A stretch of 64,000 nucleotides of DNA from Simmondsia chinensis (lineage: Eukaryota; Streptophyta; Magnoliopsida; Caryophyllales; Simmondsiaceae). Shown in pieces: positions 9,333-21,986 of this stretch. The notes beneath the pieces were generated by a model. It did no database searches and had not been told where the DNA came from. It saw only the letters and a list, made by a program, of their open reading frames with translations. The stretch's first letter is position 1; each line of letters starts with the position of its first letter. The stretch lies in assembly GCA_018398585.1 (NCBI GenBank), contig JAGTTD010000007.1:33632911-33696910 (forward strand), read 5' to 3'. Both the position numbers and the translations under genes were made by a program.

Positions 9333-11166
9333 AGGTATTTCCCCCTTTTTTCATTGCCAATGTAAAAAGAAGAAAGAAATTGGTTTTCAGAGCGAGCACC
9401 TAAAGGAGGATTTGGCCTTGATCATGGTATTAGGGGTTTGTGACTCTGATTGGTGTTTTCTACTGGTTATGCTTCTGTGTCATTGCCGATTAAAGGGTTG
9501 GTCTAGTTTCCTGGAGAGCGCTAAGTTTTGTGAGTGGAGGTTTGTAGAGAATTTGTGATTGTTTGATAGTATTTGATGTGATTTACATAAGAGAGAATTG
9601 TTGATATGGTTTCGGAATATCTTGTAAGCTTATTGATCCCTTTACATGTCGTTCTTGATCAAGGGCGTGTCTTTGTCTTCCTTGAAGGTTCGGTGCCTAT
9701 CAGTTCATAGAGGATTCATATTTGGCTTGAAGCTTTGCAGTTGAGTGAAGTGGTTGTTTTTGTTCCTTGCTTTATTGGTATTAAATACTTATGTAATTTA
9801 ATCATTCTAACCAATGCTTTTAGATTGGGTGTTGTGGAGTACTTTTATGTGTAGGATGGTGTTCTCTTGCTGTTTTGCCTGTATGATAACAGAGATTTTT
9901 CATCCCAAGAAGGCATGAATTTACAATAATTGTTCATTGTTACGCAAAGGACTCCCTTGTGAGGTTATTATCTAGTTGAAATTCTTGATGGTGCTCACTG
10001 ATTAAGTTTTAACTGTTATCTTCTGATTTGATTTGTCTAAGTTGACGTCATATCTACATTTTGATGTGTTAGCTGCTCAGATTGATGTTTTTCTTTGTGC
10101 TTAGGCTATGTAAGGTTTGACAAAAAGAAGCTACTGGAATGCATTGACTTCTCATTCATATCATCAACTTATGTCTCTGTCTTACTGCTAGCTTGGGATC
10201 GAATTTGCCTGCTTCCATTGTTTTCCTTTCCTTACTGTCTCTGTTTAAATCTTTGTAATGGGTTATGCAATTGTAATTTTGCTCCTTGGCTGGCCCAAAA
10301 TTCAAGTGCTTGAGAAATATTTCATAAGTTTCTCAGCCTGTTGTAGCTTTCCTCCCCAGAAGACACTGTGCTTTTATCACATGTGAGATTATTTTGGCAT
10401 TTTTCCTCTTTTCCTTTCCCTTTCCGTAGATTGTAGTTACAAATAGCGTAGTAATGGGGCTTTTTGACCTGTCTTCTCAAAGTGTGAAGTTCTTAATGAG
10501 CTAACCGGGGTCCTCAATCGTGCCTCTTCTTTTGATTCCCTTGCTGCCCATTAGGTGAAGCTTTTTATGTATCATTATCATAGTGTTAGTGTATTTCTCT
10601 ACCCTGCTGGTGTTCTATAGTTCTGGTTGTTTGTTGGGACTTGAGCCTGTCTTGTTGGCCTTGCACCGTGTTATATTCACAAGTTGATATATTGGTGATA
10701 TTCATTGTAGTATTTATTTTGACACTCCTGTGTAATGCAGGGTTGATCATCATTCAGCGGGTCTACCTATATTTCTGCTCCGGACTTGTGGGCTTTGTTA
10801 TTGCTTGTTGGGTTTCATGTTTCATGTTGCATAGGATTTGTTGTTTTCAAGACTGTTATTCATGGTTTTCTATCCCATGCTTAGAGACTTGAAGCGATTC
10901 AGAAGTTTAGGACTTCCTGTTCATGCCATCGTGTCCCTTTTGGTAATGCTTCCAGATAACTTGTCTTCTATAATAGAATATCTTAGTCTTTTCTTTATTT
11001 GACTTGGAGAGAATTAAAAGTTTTAGGGTTTTGCCTGACAGGACAGGCTATGCTTCGAAGACTCTGTCCTATGCCCAACAACGAGAGGGTTTTTTGAAAA
11101 TTCTATAATAACTTGCTTCCATTAGAATTCATATTCGCCTGTGTACATGAGAACTCCGCATATGGC

Positions 11167-11406
11167 CTAGTATTCAGTTTTTGCATTCGGAAAGGCTGTT
11201 GCTTAAGCATGAGGCATATCCATATATGCTCTTCTTTTTTGATGATTAACATAATTCTATATATGGAATTCACTTGCTCGTTGTAGGGAGTATTTGGTCT
11301 TCGCCTTGGGGAAGGCTGTTGCTTAAGCATGAGGCATATGCATATAAGCTCTTCTTTTTTGGTGATTAACATAATTATATATGTGGAATTCACTTGCTCG
11401 TTGTAG
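11167..11406 (+). repeat. Two-copy tandem repeat, 120-bp period
   Basis: Two adjacent 120-bp units each contain AAGGCTGTTGCTTAAGCATG, CTCTTCTTTTTTG and GGAATTCACTTGCTCGTTGT with few differences. It lies within array copy A. No second instance was noticed in the C or D copies. Confidence 0.85.
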
Positions 11407-12071
11407 GATAGCAGCCCTGGTGTTTTATGTCGTATTATTTTCCTAAATTGGCCTTTTATGTTCTATTGTTTTCCTAAATTTTTCAATTGTGTACCATCCA
11501 GTTTGCAGTCAAGCTGGAGGGTTTCTGGTACCGTTCATTCTTATCCGAGAGAAATGGCATGTTTAGACATACCAATGATGTGAAGGTACCTTTGCCGATC
11601 GTTTGAGGGAGATTCAGCGTTGTAATTCTATAGCAATCTTTATTTGAATGGATGGTTTCGACATTGCTATAAGCTCTGGTAAGGATTCCTAGATGAGATA
11701 GTTTTGATTACTCTGGTTGTTGGCTTTGGGGCTTTTTGCGTTTGTATGTTCTTTTTCCTAGTTCACCTGTCCATATGTTGCAATTGCACCAGAAAATTTC
11801 CCTATCTTGTTGGAGGATTTGCTGACTGGCCATGTTCTTTTATCAGGTCCCATATCTCTGCTCATTACTAGTCGTAAGGATTTTTGTTATATGAGGTTTC
11901 CTTTGATTCCTTTCTGGTAATCAATAGGTTTGACTCCATTGCAGTACAAAGGACTAGGTGCATATCATTTCAGGCAGGATCTTAACATTCCTCCATTATT
12001 TTGATTGTGTTCATTATCCATTATTGATCCACCTTTTTTTTTCTTTTTGTGCCTTTGCATTGTGGTATTCT

Positions 12072-12339
12072 TCTCCTCTCTCTCGTTCTCTTTCCGTTTG
12101 TCATCTACCCTTTTTTTTTTTTTTTTTGGTGTGGCCCATACTTATGCTCTCTGATGTTTGCCAAGTCTTTTGGCTAATGGCTGCAAGACCATCATCTTAG
12201 ACTGGGGGTCCTAGGAAACAGCCTCTCTTCAGGGTAGCCCCTGAAGGGGGAAGGCTGCGTACATCTACCCTCCCCAGACCCTGCTTTTGGCGGGAGCCCT
12301 TGGTGGCACTGGGATTGTTGTTGTTGTTGTTGTTGTTGC
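12072..12339 (+). mobile_element. Short non-LTR element (268 bp) with LINE-type 3' end and 16-bp target duplication
   Basis: It is bounded by perfect direct repeats TGCATTGTGGTATTCT at 12056-12071 and 12340-12355. It starts with a CT-rich segment, has a 17-nt T tract (12111-12127) and ends with CCTCTCTTCAGGGTAGCCCC, GGGGGAAGGCTGCGTACATC, GGCACTGGG and a (TTG)n tail. This is the same 3' end as the RTE LINEs at 1966 and 42928 on their own strand. The 5' half lacks clear A and B boxes, so it may be an internally deleted LINE derivative rather than a classical tRNA SINE. The long exact duplication suggests a fairly recent insertion into array copy A. Confidence 0.8.
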
Positions 12340-15300
12340 TGCATTGTGGTATTCTCCGGACCATTGTCTAGCTTCCTCTAGTTTTCTTAGTGAAACATGA
12401 TCCATCTTATGTGAGCACCAAAAGAAACGGAGACATGCTTGTGAACATCAATGGGGACTTCATCTAAGGACAAACTTATGGGTATTTCTGCAGGAACGCT
12501 GAGATTATGCTGAGTTTACATGTTGTCTTTGTAAGGTTTCGTACTTTATTCTTTCCAGATGCCATCTATTGTACTCCACTTTTTCCTCTTGGTTCTCAAG
12601 ATTGAAGTACTTCTAGCAGGTGGGATTAGTTGGATGACCTCGGCTTTTCAACATGCTATTTGGGGTTTGAGCGCCGTCTTCAATTATTTTTTTCATGAGT
12701 CGGCAGCTGTGATATGACTTGGTAGTTCATGACCCCCATTATTCAATATTCTCTTATTTATGTTTTCGTGTGTATTTTCCGAGCTCTCTCTTATAATTAA
12801 GTACGTATTAGTGTGGAGTTGCTGGAAACAATGGCTTTGGTTTTTCCTATGAGGTGTTATTTTCCTTCCAGTGTTAGGTGCGCCAGAAGCCTGATATGAA
12901 GAAGCATTTTGACTTTTGCAGAATCAATAACATGGTTCTACAGGCTTGCTTTTATATTTCCTCTTATTCTATTTTGTTGTCATAAGCTGTACCAGATGTT
13001 GGTTTATCTACCGTGGCCTGACACAAGTGGGTTCAATATGGTTGGACAAATTAGGGTGGGAAGTTTATCTCGAGCTGCAATGTTGATGGCCTTGTTCTCC
13101 TTCAAATTCCTAGTCCTTTATGATGTTGGCTCATGTTCACATGTGATGATGGGATATCCAGATTATGAGGCAGCAATAGAAGAATATAACAAATGGGTAG
13201 GACATGTTTTTGCTGTGTTTATAGCATCAAAGTTCGAGATAGGAATTAATTGGTTAATTGTGTCTCGGAAACTTTTCAGCAACCGGTAACCATAAGAAGT
13301 GTTAGAAATTGATGGCATTTTCTTATATTTTAGTGTTCTCAGTTATAATTATGCAGATTCGTATGATTCGTCTGTATTGTGATTCTTTTGAAGATCCCTG
13401 ACCATTTTGTATTGTGGAGGATCTCAATTGCAATATGCCTGTTGGAGTGAAATTCTCTTGTAGTTTGCTTATAGTTCAGCAATGCTTGTGGCCTTTGGCT
13501 CTCTCTTCTGGTGAGTGGTGTTGTTTTCTTTTGCATCCTATTTTGACCATGTTGCAGTACGCGTAAAAGCTCGAACCAGAGATGCATAGCATACTAGACA
13601 TGGAGTTATTTGAGGAGTAAGAGCTTGCTTGGTGGATGTCCACGCTTGGTGAAGTGATGTTGGTTCATCTGGATCTGATTTAATTGCTTTGCGTTTTTGC
13701 TGTGCTTCTGTTTCTCAGTGGAAGAGAGAATGTTCTTTTTGGTGGTAGTTGGTGTTGTTGTAGGATTGGCAAAGACTGATATCGTAATCAACAACAATCT
13801 AGCGCTTGAAAGAGGCTCTTGCGAAGGAAAAATGAATTAAAACAAGAAAACATGATCTCAGACAACTACCAAAATCAGCCAAGCCAATTTTCGCCGCGTT
13901 CATGTTGCTGTTTGATCTTTTTGCTGCCGTGTCAATGATTCCTACGTCAGACTATGTATATGCCCCTTTGAATTTTTCCTAGGAGCTTATTGCTACTCAT
14001 CCATACCTTGATATCATATTTAATATTGTGTATGTAGATATTTCATGTTGGTGTACTTGCTGTGGTGTTGTGACAAATATATTCATTTAGAAATACCGAG
14101 GTGATCATATTCTTGTTTTGCTTGGCTATTCCTCAAATACTGTGTTTTGCTTGTTTGCTGGATATATGGTGATGTTCAGTTCTCTAGAATAGTTGTTGGT
14201 CATATGCTGACATGGTGGTTTATTTCTTTGGTTTCCTGTGTTTATATGTGGATGTTGTACATCTTTCTAATTTTTGCATTTCTATTCTACGTAAGATCTA
14301 AGTAGATGTACATTATAATTATAGCATTTCTAAGGAATTCATTGACATCTAGCATGCGGTGATCTGGATCTAGCAACTTCAATGGCTTCTTAGTGTCGGC
14401 ATTTAAGCTCTTGTGTATTTTGGTGTTGGCAGATGTGGTTGGAAGGTGTTCTAGGATTCTTGCATTTTGGGGTCTTGGAGTAATTCTTTGCCCTGAGTTT
14501 GGATGATGGGATTGCATTAATTTGTGATAGCCCTTGTTAATTCTTGGTGTAGACTTGTTCTTTCAGCTGATCTATGTGTAGTTGATATTTGGCCATGTTA
14601 TATATTCTCCTGTGTGTAAAAATGGAGAAGTAGCTGGCTAATGTTCTAGTTTTGGTTTCCTTATTATGTGTGACTAGGAAGATTGTCAGGCTGCAACTGG
14701 TATGCGTCAATGTGTCCCCAATACAAGGTTAGAGTAATTTACTCAGTTCGTGTGGGTTCACACCTCTTGACTTGTTTCTCCGCCTTTGTGTGCTTTTGGT
14801 TTATGTCTCATGCGGGATCTTGCTTCTCATCAAGTCTTGTTGTCTTCCAAGTGGTGCTGAGTCCTTCGTTGTGTTATAGATAAGCTACATCAGCCTTTAA
14901 TGTTTCTATTTACTATTCTGGATTTTTTTTTACTGCTGCTGATAAATGAGTTGGGAGTGGGGCACTCCCTCATTCTTTTTGCTGCAAGTAAGACTTTTCA
15001 AATGCGTGAACAAGTCATTCGCATACAAGCGACCAGTGTTTTTACTGGGAAGGATCTAACCATGGGAACAAATCTATTGGGCTATCATCTTATTTGGCTA
15101 GATCTTCGAACCTTTTCACAGTTACAGCTCCCTGTGCTCTTACCTGGCTACCTATAGTAGGTATATGATGTGTGTTCCTTTGACATGCGGCACGTTGCAT
15201 TGATGTTCTTTATACACCATGGCTCCGTGACAGGAACGCTTACTAAGATCGGGATGCCGATGTGGATTGTCTGCAAACATACACTGTTAATGTGCCGTAA

Positions 15301-16748
15301 TTGAAAGCTGATGAACTGCTAAGTAATCTGACTTAGTTATCTTTTGTTTCTTATTTCAATTCATTTTCTGTTCGCGCTTCATGCGGATTTGTTTCCAAGT
15401 TCCTTTCAGTGTTAAGGACATTTTCTCTGGATCATTGGTATCCTTAAAAGGTGCAGGTCCAAGTTATTCTGTTGGTAGTTCTGAGTCTTATCTGGTGTCA
15501 CAGTGGGTGAGGTGTTGGCGGAGGAAGGCTGCTTTCTAAATCGTTGTCCATGGTCTCAGATCTTGGTAACTTCTATTAAGTTCTTCTTATATCATCTTGC
15601 TGAGAGACCTGTGGAGATTTCTGAGTGATTTTGAGTTTATGCCAATTCCCGTTTTTAGTTTGATAATGTGTCTAGGTGAATTCTTAATGAATATGTCTGA
15701 TACGCGTAGGTCTTCTTTTCCCTGAAAATTTACGTTCTTGTCTGTGCTTTTTTTGGGATGATCTCCATGGAGGGCCTATACAGCCAAATTTATTTCTGAA
15801 GCTACGTTGTCTGTTAGAGTAAAGCCCCGAGGTTGTATGATGCTTTAGCAATGTGTGAAGTTGTCCCTGTTTTATTGTTTGGAATAGACCTGATGAAGCG
15901 CTGCAAGTTTGGCATTTCTAATGGGTTGCTCAACAATTTTATGGGTTTGAAGTCTAGCATAACTTTGCTGGCTGGTAGTTCTGTATTTTGCGTGTCTTCT
16001 TCCACTATGATCTCGCTTTCTTCTACTTGAGAATGTACAAGAGAGGATACCATACAGGTACTGTGGTGGTTTCACCCTGCCTAATTAACTAGCTGCAGCT
16101 GCATCTTTCTATTCAAGATTTGTTGGTGGAGAGAGCAGGATATTCGTCACTTAGCACATGTTTTCTATTGTTGATGAGTTGTATGTGTTTCTAGCTCTTT
16201 TCTTGGCTCAATTGGTGGGCTAACGTCGTATGATATTACCAGGGAGCATGTCGCACGATACTGTGACCATGAAAGTAATTTATAGTAAGACACTGATGTA
16301 TGGTGTTATGTATTGATACGCAAGAGTATAAGTTTCTTGTTGATCCGTTGGTGGGTTGTGCTTGCTTCTTCATCTGAGATCTCCTTATTCCTTCTAGTCG
16401 CAGAATTGAAGAATGGAGCGTTCTTTGTGTAGTTGTGTACTGATATTTTGGCGGAGGATTCTCCGTTGATCCTCCTCAGCTTTTGCACTGCGTTTTCATC
16501 TGAGGTCTCCTTTTTCCTCCGAAGTAGCAGATCTAATGAATGTTGCGTCATTTTTTCTGATAGTGACCTAAGCATCGTATGAACAGGTTTTCCTTACTGT
16601 TTGGGATGTGAGTTTGTTGAGTACAGAGGCAACTGCCTTGTTTCTGAACTTCTGATGATACTTTCTTCTCCTTTCAGTATCTACTCTACAAGACGGAGTT
16701 ATGGTCTGAATATTGGAGTCTTTTGGAGAGATTATACATAGGATGTCT

Positions 16749-16890
16749 TTGTGCTGAATCAGTAATTTCCACGGGCCTGTTTCCTTTTGGGTTTTTCTCT
16801 GTGCTGAATCTGTCATTTTTCTATGGCTTGTTTCCTGTGGGTTTTCCTCTGCTGAATCAGTAATTTGTATATGGGGTGTTTCTTGTGTCA
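16749..16890 (+). repeat. Three-copy tandem repeat, period about 50 bp
   Basis: The unit carries TGCTGAATCAGTAATTT or a close variant followed by a CTGTTTCCTTTTGGG-like segment, repeated at about 16750, 16800 and 16850. A single unit lies at the homologous place in copy D (about 34890). Confidence 0.75.
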
Positions 16891-17935
16891 ACAGTGGTCA
16901 GCCATATCTGTATTCTAATAGGTCAGGTGCTGGCAAATCCATTCTGACCTAACACAAGTTGGATGTTGTTTTGTTGGATAAACTGTGGTGGGAGGTTGAT
17001 GATTGAGGGCTCTCCCATGGGCTGAAGAAGGTATTTATTGGAATATTTCACTTTGAGATGGAAATTTGATTTAGGAATATTTTCTTTTCAAAGCAACTGA
17101 ATTCTTTGAAACAATTTTGCTTGCATCTGGTTCCCTAACTTAGTAGCTGGCATTCAAAGTAGTGGCTTTTGGGTCAATGTCAACTGGCTCCTGCTGCTGT
17201 AGGGGGATAATTACTTGGCTATCTTCATTTTCAGTCCTATTATGTATCCTTTTTGAGTCTTATTCTCAGTGTTCATATATTTTGTTACTGGCTTTTGCTA
17301 CCATGAGCATTTCTGTCAGATGTGCTGAGCGTTGTGCTGTATTTTACTCACTTTTCTATAGTAATTATGATCTGATCATCTTCAGGAGTTGTCATATGGC
17401 GCACGGAATACATATGGTTCTGCATCCTCAAGTGGATGGCAAATAGTTATGTATTATATTTATTTGACTTTTTGTTTTTGAGCTCCTTTCTGAACTCAAT
17501 TATGGCTGTCAAAAGTACAAGATCAACATGGGTTTGGCGTTGTAAGCATATTAGTATCTGGAGGAACTTTTCTTTAACCTGTCTCTTTCCTCTTGAGCTA
17601 GAAGACGAGCATGGGGCACCAGCACAAGGGAAGTTTGGAGACGTGATGGTGGCAACTAGTTGCTTTGTAATTGCTGCACCTTTTCATTTGCAAACAAACG
17701 CTGTGGGTGCATCAGTGGGGTGCTGTAAAAATCTAGTAGCATCTTTTCAGTGATCTTCAATGGTGACTTTCATGTTTCATGTGTCTTGAACGTTGCGTAC
17801 TCAATGTCTTGGTTTGATGCCCTAAACCCTTTTGGATTTTGCAGAGTGCTATTATGGAGTTCTATATGAAGGTGTTGGTGTCATAGATCCTTGAAGTTTC
17901 GGTATGATTTTGGGTGGTGTTTTCTTATATGCAGG

Positions 17936-20900
17936 TTGATATTCTTTGTCAGTTTAAGAATTGTTAAAGAATAGAACATAGGATTAGGATTTGATGCTGA
18001 TTTGCATCCGCTCATTTGATTTCAATAGTTGTCTGATTCACTTGTTGATTGGACTTCTTGATCTAAGATCCTTTTGGATTGATCTGCTGCTGTCAGTTTC
18101 TTGAATCTGCCTCTGTCAAGGATGTTCCCTTCTAGTTGCTCTGTCGGAATTGCAAGACAGGGATATCAATTTGATGATTTGCCATCTTTCTTTGGTCTTC
18201 TCGGTTGCATCTTGAGGGAGGATTTGCCCCTCATCATAGTGTTGTGCTAAATTTGACTTTGATTTTATCTTCTGTTGGGATTTACGTTTCTCTGTCACTT
18301 TCAAGTACATGTTTGGTTCTAGCGCCCTGGAGAACTGTCGATGTATGATTTGGCTTTGCTGGTGGAAGGTTGTTGATCAGTACAATTTGTCTTTGTTTGT
18401 GGAACATTTATCTGGTAATGGGGATCCATTCTTGTTCCTGGACATTGGTTTTCCGCTTTTATGGTGGTGTATCTTTCCTTTCTTTTTCCCCTGATAGATA
18501 TTTGATGACGGATGGTGGCGGTCTCTTTTGTTGGTGCGTCTTCTGAGGGTTCAGCCTGAAGCTCTTCAGTGGTGTGTCATCATTCTTATTCTTTGCTTAT
18601 TGATGACGCTATTTAGATGCTAGTATGATTTAGACTTTCTAACAGATGCTTTCAAATTGGGTCTTATGGACCTTTGATCTGTAGGCTGATGTTTTACTTT
18701 TCTTATCTAGTACTGAAAGACACCTTTCGCTGGAGGTGTAAATTTATTGTTATTTGATATGTTGATATGATTGGTTGGTCTTACTACTAGGTGAGTTTTG
18801 GTGGACTCTCTTGGGTTTCTTTATCGCTTTCAAATTTCTGCTTTATTATTTGACCATAAGGATCCATCTGCTCCTATTAATTCCAGAATTCCTATCGATC
18901 CGCCAATGGGCTCTGCAGTTATCACGGATTCTGGGCATGTGTTTGAGTCTTTAGAACTTTGGACTGAATGCGTTGGGTTGCAAAAATAAAGCCTTTGGAC
19001 TTCCTATCGAGGCGCTCTTTTCCTCTCAGCATTAGGTTGCACCAGAAGCTTGATATGGAGACAACCCCTTTGTGGCTCCTTGCAGGATGAGTAATATTGA
19101 CTACAGGCGCCCCCCCCCCCCCCCCAACAACACGGGTCCATTCCTCCTCTCTCCTCCTCTTCTCTTCTCTTTACTCATGATTAGATGTAGCTGTATTTTG
19201 ATGTGTTAGTTGGTTAATCTAGTGTCATCTGATACAGGTTGGAGTAGTTCCATTGCAATATGCATGTTGGACTGAAAGGAGGTTTGTCCTTTATCTTGCG
19301 GTTAGTTTAGTAATGTTTGTGGCCCTTGAGTTGTATTAGTTCTTGACTTTTGGAGCTTTAGTGTTTGGTGTTGTTTTTTGTTCTATTTGCTTTGAGAAGG
19401 TTTGGCCATGTCGGGCTGCTGAATAAATTCTCAATTGTGAGATGCGTGTTTGGAAAGGAGGAAGTTCGCAGAGTGAGAGCTTTGGTTGCTGTTCAGTGGA
19501 TCTCCATGCTTAGTGCAGTGATGCTGGATCCACCTATACTGCTTTGCACTCTTGCTGCATTGTTCTTAAATTGGAGAGAGAAAGTTCATTGTGGTGGCAT
19601 TTAGAGTTGTCTTTACTCTCCTCTTAATAATGATCCGTATATCAGAGTTTGAGTCGCCCCTTTCCTTTCAACTTTTAGGACCTTATTTCATATCTTTTGT
19701 ATGTGGAAACTTTCATTGGTTTGCTTTGCTGGTGGATATGTGGTGTTGGTAATCCTGATGTTAGGACCAAATTTTAGGAGTTCTACTCCCTGTGAACTTT
19801 GTTTCACTGATAATCCTTCTAATCTTGCCATGTTGTTTCATTTAAGTCAAGTGTGTACTTGTTGGTTGGATATTTCTTGATGTTTGTTCCTTAGGGTAGT
19901 AGTTGATCTGCGTAGTAGTTGGTTATGTTGTACACTTGGTCGCTTTTGGTGAGTTATTCTGTAGAGTTCCTGTATTTGTATGGTTGTATTCCTGTCTGAG
20001 TTTTTCACTTTTATCCTGTTATTTGCACATTCCCTTTGGAGGTTTCAGCATTTAACAAACTGCCCAGGATTGAGAGCTGGTAATGTGTGCACATGTAAGC
20101 TTTTCCACGTTCTTTGGTGTTTACAGATGTGCTTTAGAAGGTTCTTCACATATTTGTGGTTGCAGGGTAATCGCTTCCCTCAAATATAAGTGACGGGATG
20201 ACATTGAGTTGTGGTGGTACTTACTGTGGTTTATTCTTCATTAGACTTGTCTTTTCAGCTGGTTCATATGTAAATGATATCGAGCCTTTTTTTTCTCTTT
20301 TTTCCCGGTCCAAGTAGCTGGTTATATCAGTAATGCATTCTTACTGTTACAGCGGTGCCGCAAAATGCAAGCAATTGTGGGTTCGGACCTCTTGGCCTCT
20401 TTCTCTCTGCCTTTCAATGTCATGTGTGAGCATCTAGTGAAAGACCTCTGCCCTATCTTGGATTTTGCCCGCTGTATGATCTGGACTCGATGTCGAATCT
20501 AGAACCTTGATTGAGAGTGGCTTGAGTTGGTTGCCATCTTTCTTTTATTATATGGTTGTTTTGATAATATTTTATTAGAACTCAAAATTGTACCCATAAT
20601 CTTTGTGGAAATACAAGATCCGAGTCACTGGATGAGGTTTGATTTCATCAAGACTAGGAAGAAAGAGGTGTGGCTAGCAAGAGGAGGTTTGCAAGTTTAT
20701 AATAACAAGTAGCGAACAAGTGTGGATTGTTAATCTTTTGGGTAAGACTATGGATTCAGTTGCTCAGGATGGAACCAATATATTAGATAAATAGGAACAA
20801 CGTATATTTCATGGGAAGAAAGAAAAAAAATTGCTAAATGTTAGGGATGGATCTCGTTTCACAAGTTGCGAAGAGGTAGAGTTTTTTAATTTATTAGTAT

Positions 20901-21980
20901 CACATGAGTGTAGGGGAGCAATTGTTTATGTTTTCTAGATTGTTTTCTTTGTCAATAACACGAAGTGATGTATATACTTAAAAGAAGAAACTATGAAATA
21001 ATTAATTTTGTATCCTCAAATATGGCAAAGTACAGTGGTAATATTAATTAAATTATCTCCGGGCATTATCTGGTGAGTGGCACAGAGGAAGACTGCTTTC
21101 TTAAGCATTTTCCCTTGGTCTCTGATCTTGGTACCTTTCAGTTTTTTATTCCGTCTGAGTATTGTATGCGTGTCTTGCTGGTCTTGCAACATTCTATATT
21201 AGTAAGCTGATATCATTTTTATGTTCGTTTTAGTACGTGTTTTCCAGCTGTTCCTGAATACAGGGTCGGTCAAGGTTTAATCGATCTAGCTACCTTTGGG
21301 TTGAGTGATATAGGATTCATTTCTATGTGCACTTTCTTAGTACTTTGGATCTTTACTATGCTTTTATTCGTGAATTTAAACATGGTATCTGAATTCATTG
21401 TGCTATTGCTTGTCCTTCCTGCTTGGAATTTTCTTTTTATAATTTTTTTGACAATTTTCTGATATTTCAGGCATTGAGACCAACTTTCACATGTATTTAC
21501 GTAGGAACTCGATGTTATTACTACTGCTTGACTGTTGTGGCATGGTCCTTGAGAAATACACTGGTGACTTCTCTTCATTTTTCTTTCTTGTCACTATGTA
21601 TTTGTGTTATTGTTTCGATTGGAAATAGGTTGATACGGTCTTCTACAATGATTGTTGGTCATGCTATATACTAGGTGACTTGTGGCCAGCTCGCTTGGGT
21701 TTCTTTTCCGCTTTCTGATTTCTGCTCCAATATGCTACTATCTGGATCCATTTACTCCTGTAAATTCTAGTATTGCTCTAGGATTGCCCAATCTGGAGTT
21801 TGTGGTGATCAGGAATTCTGCAGCACATATGTGGAATTCTGCAGCATTTGTGTACCAATTGTGCGCTTGTAAGTCTTTCCATATTTTTTTAGTTTTGGCA
21901 GGTGTCATAAGTGGAATTCTGCAGCATTTGTGTACCAATTGTGCGCTTGTAAGTCTTTCCATATTTTTTTAGTTTTGTCA
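17936..21980 (+). repeat. Array copy B (shortened, about 4 kb)
   Basis: 18190-18330 matches the start of copy A at 9390-9520. 18955-19105 matches 12830-12950 and 23515-23700, and 19405-19540 matches 13545-13670 and 24390-24530. 21075-21145 matches 15500-15590. Relative to A it lacks large internal parts. A C tract at 19110-19125 marks one breakpoint. The right edge is approximate. Confidence 0.55.
19110..19125. repeat. Poly-C tract (C16) at an internal deletion point of copy B
   Basis: A homopolymer directly follows the last sequence homologous to copies A, C and D in this block. Confidence 0.9.
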
Positions 21981-21986
21981 AGTGTG
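21831..21986 (+). repeat. Two-copy tandem repeat, 80-bp period
   Basis: GTGGAATTCTGCAGCATTTG starts each unit (21831 and 21911). The copies are nearly identical up to AGTTTTGGCA/AGTTTTGTCA. Confidence 0.95.

Larger units (their letters stand above)
8840..17935 (+). repeat. Array copy A (oldest, about 9.1 kb)
   Basis: Direct-repeat homology by eye to later copies. 9390-9520 matches 18190-18330. 10690-10990 matches 22215-22500 (shared GGACTTGTGGGCTTTGTTAT-like block). 11500-11560 matches 22635-22690. 12870-13560 matches 23580-24410 and 31813-32650. 16250-16310 matches 26300-26360. 17575-17640 matches 27030-27115. The order is collinear. Identity looks well below that of copies C and D. Edges are approximate. 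Confidence 0.6.

Noticed and set aside
12909..13289. 126-codon plus-strand ORF in array copy A, hydrophobic N-terminus
   Set aside because: The homologous parts of copies C (about 23650-24000) and D have frame breaks, there is no domain or RBS-like context, and the sequence is part of a noncoding repeat.
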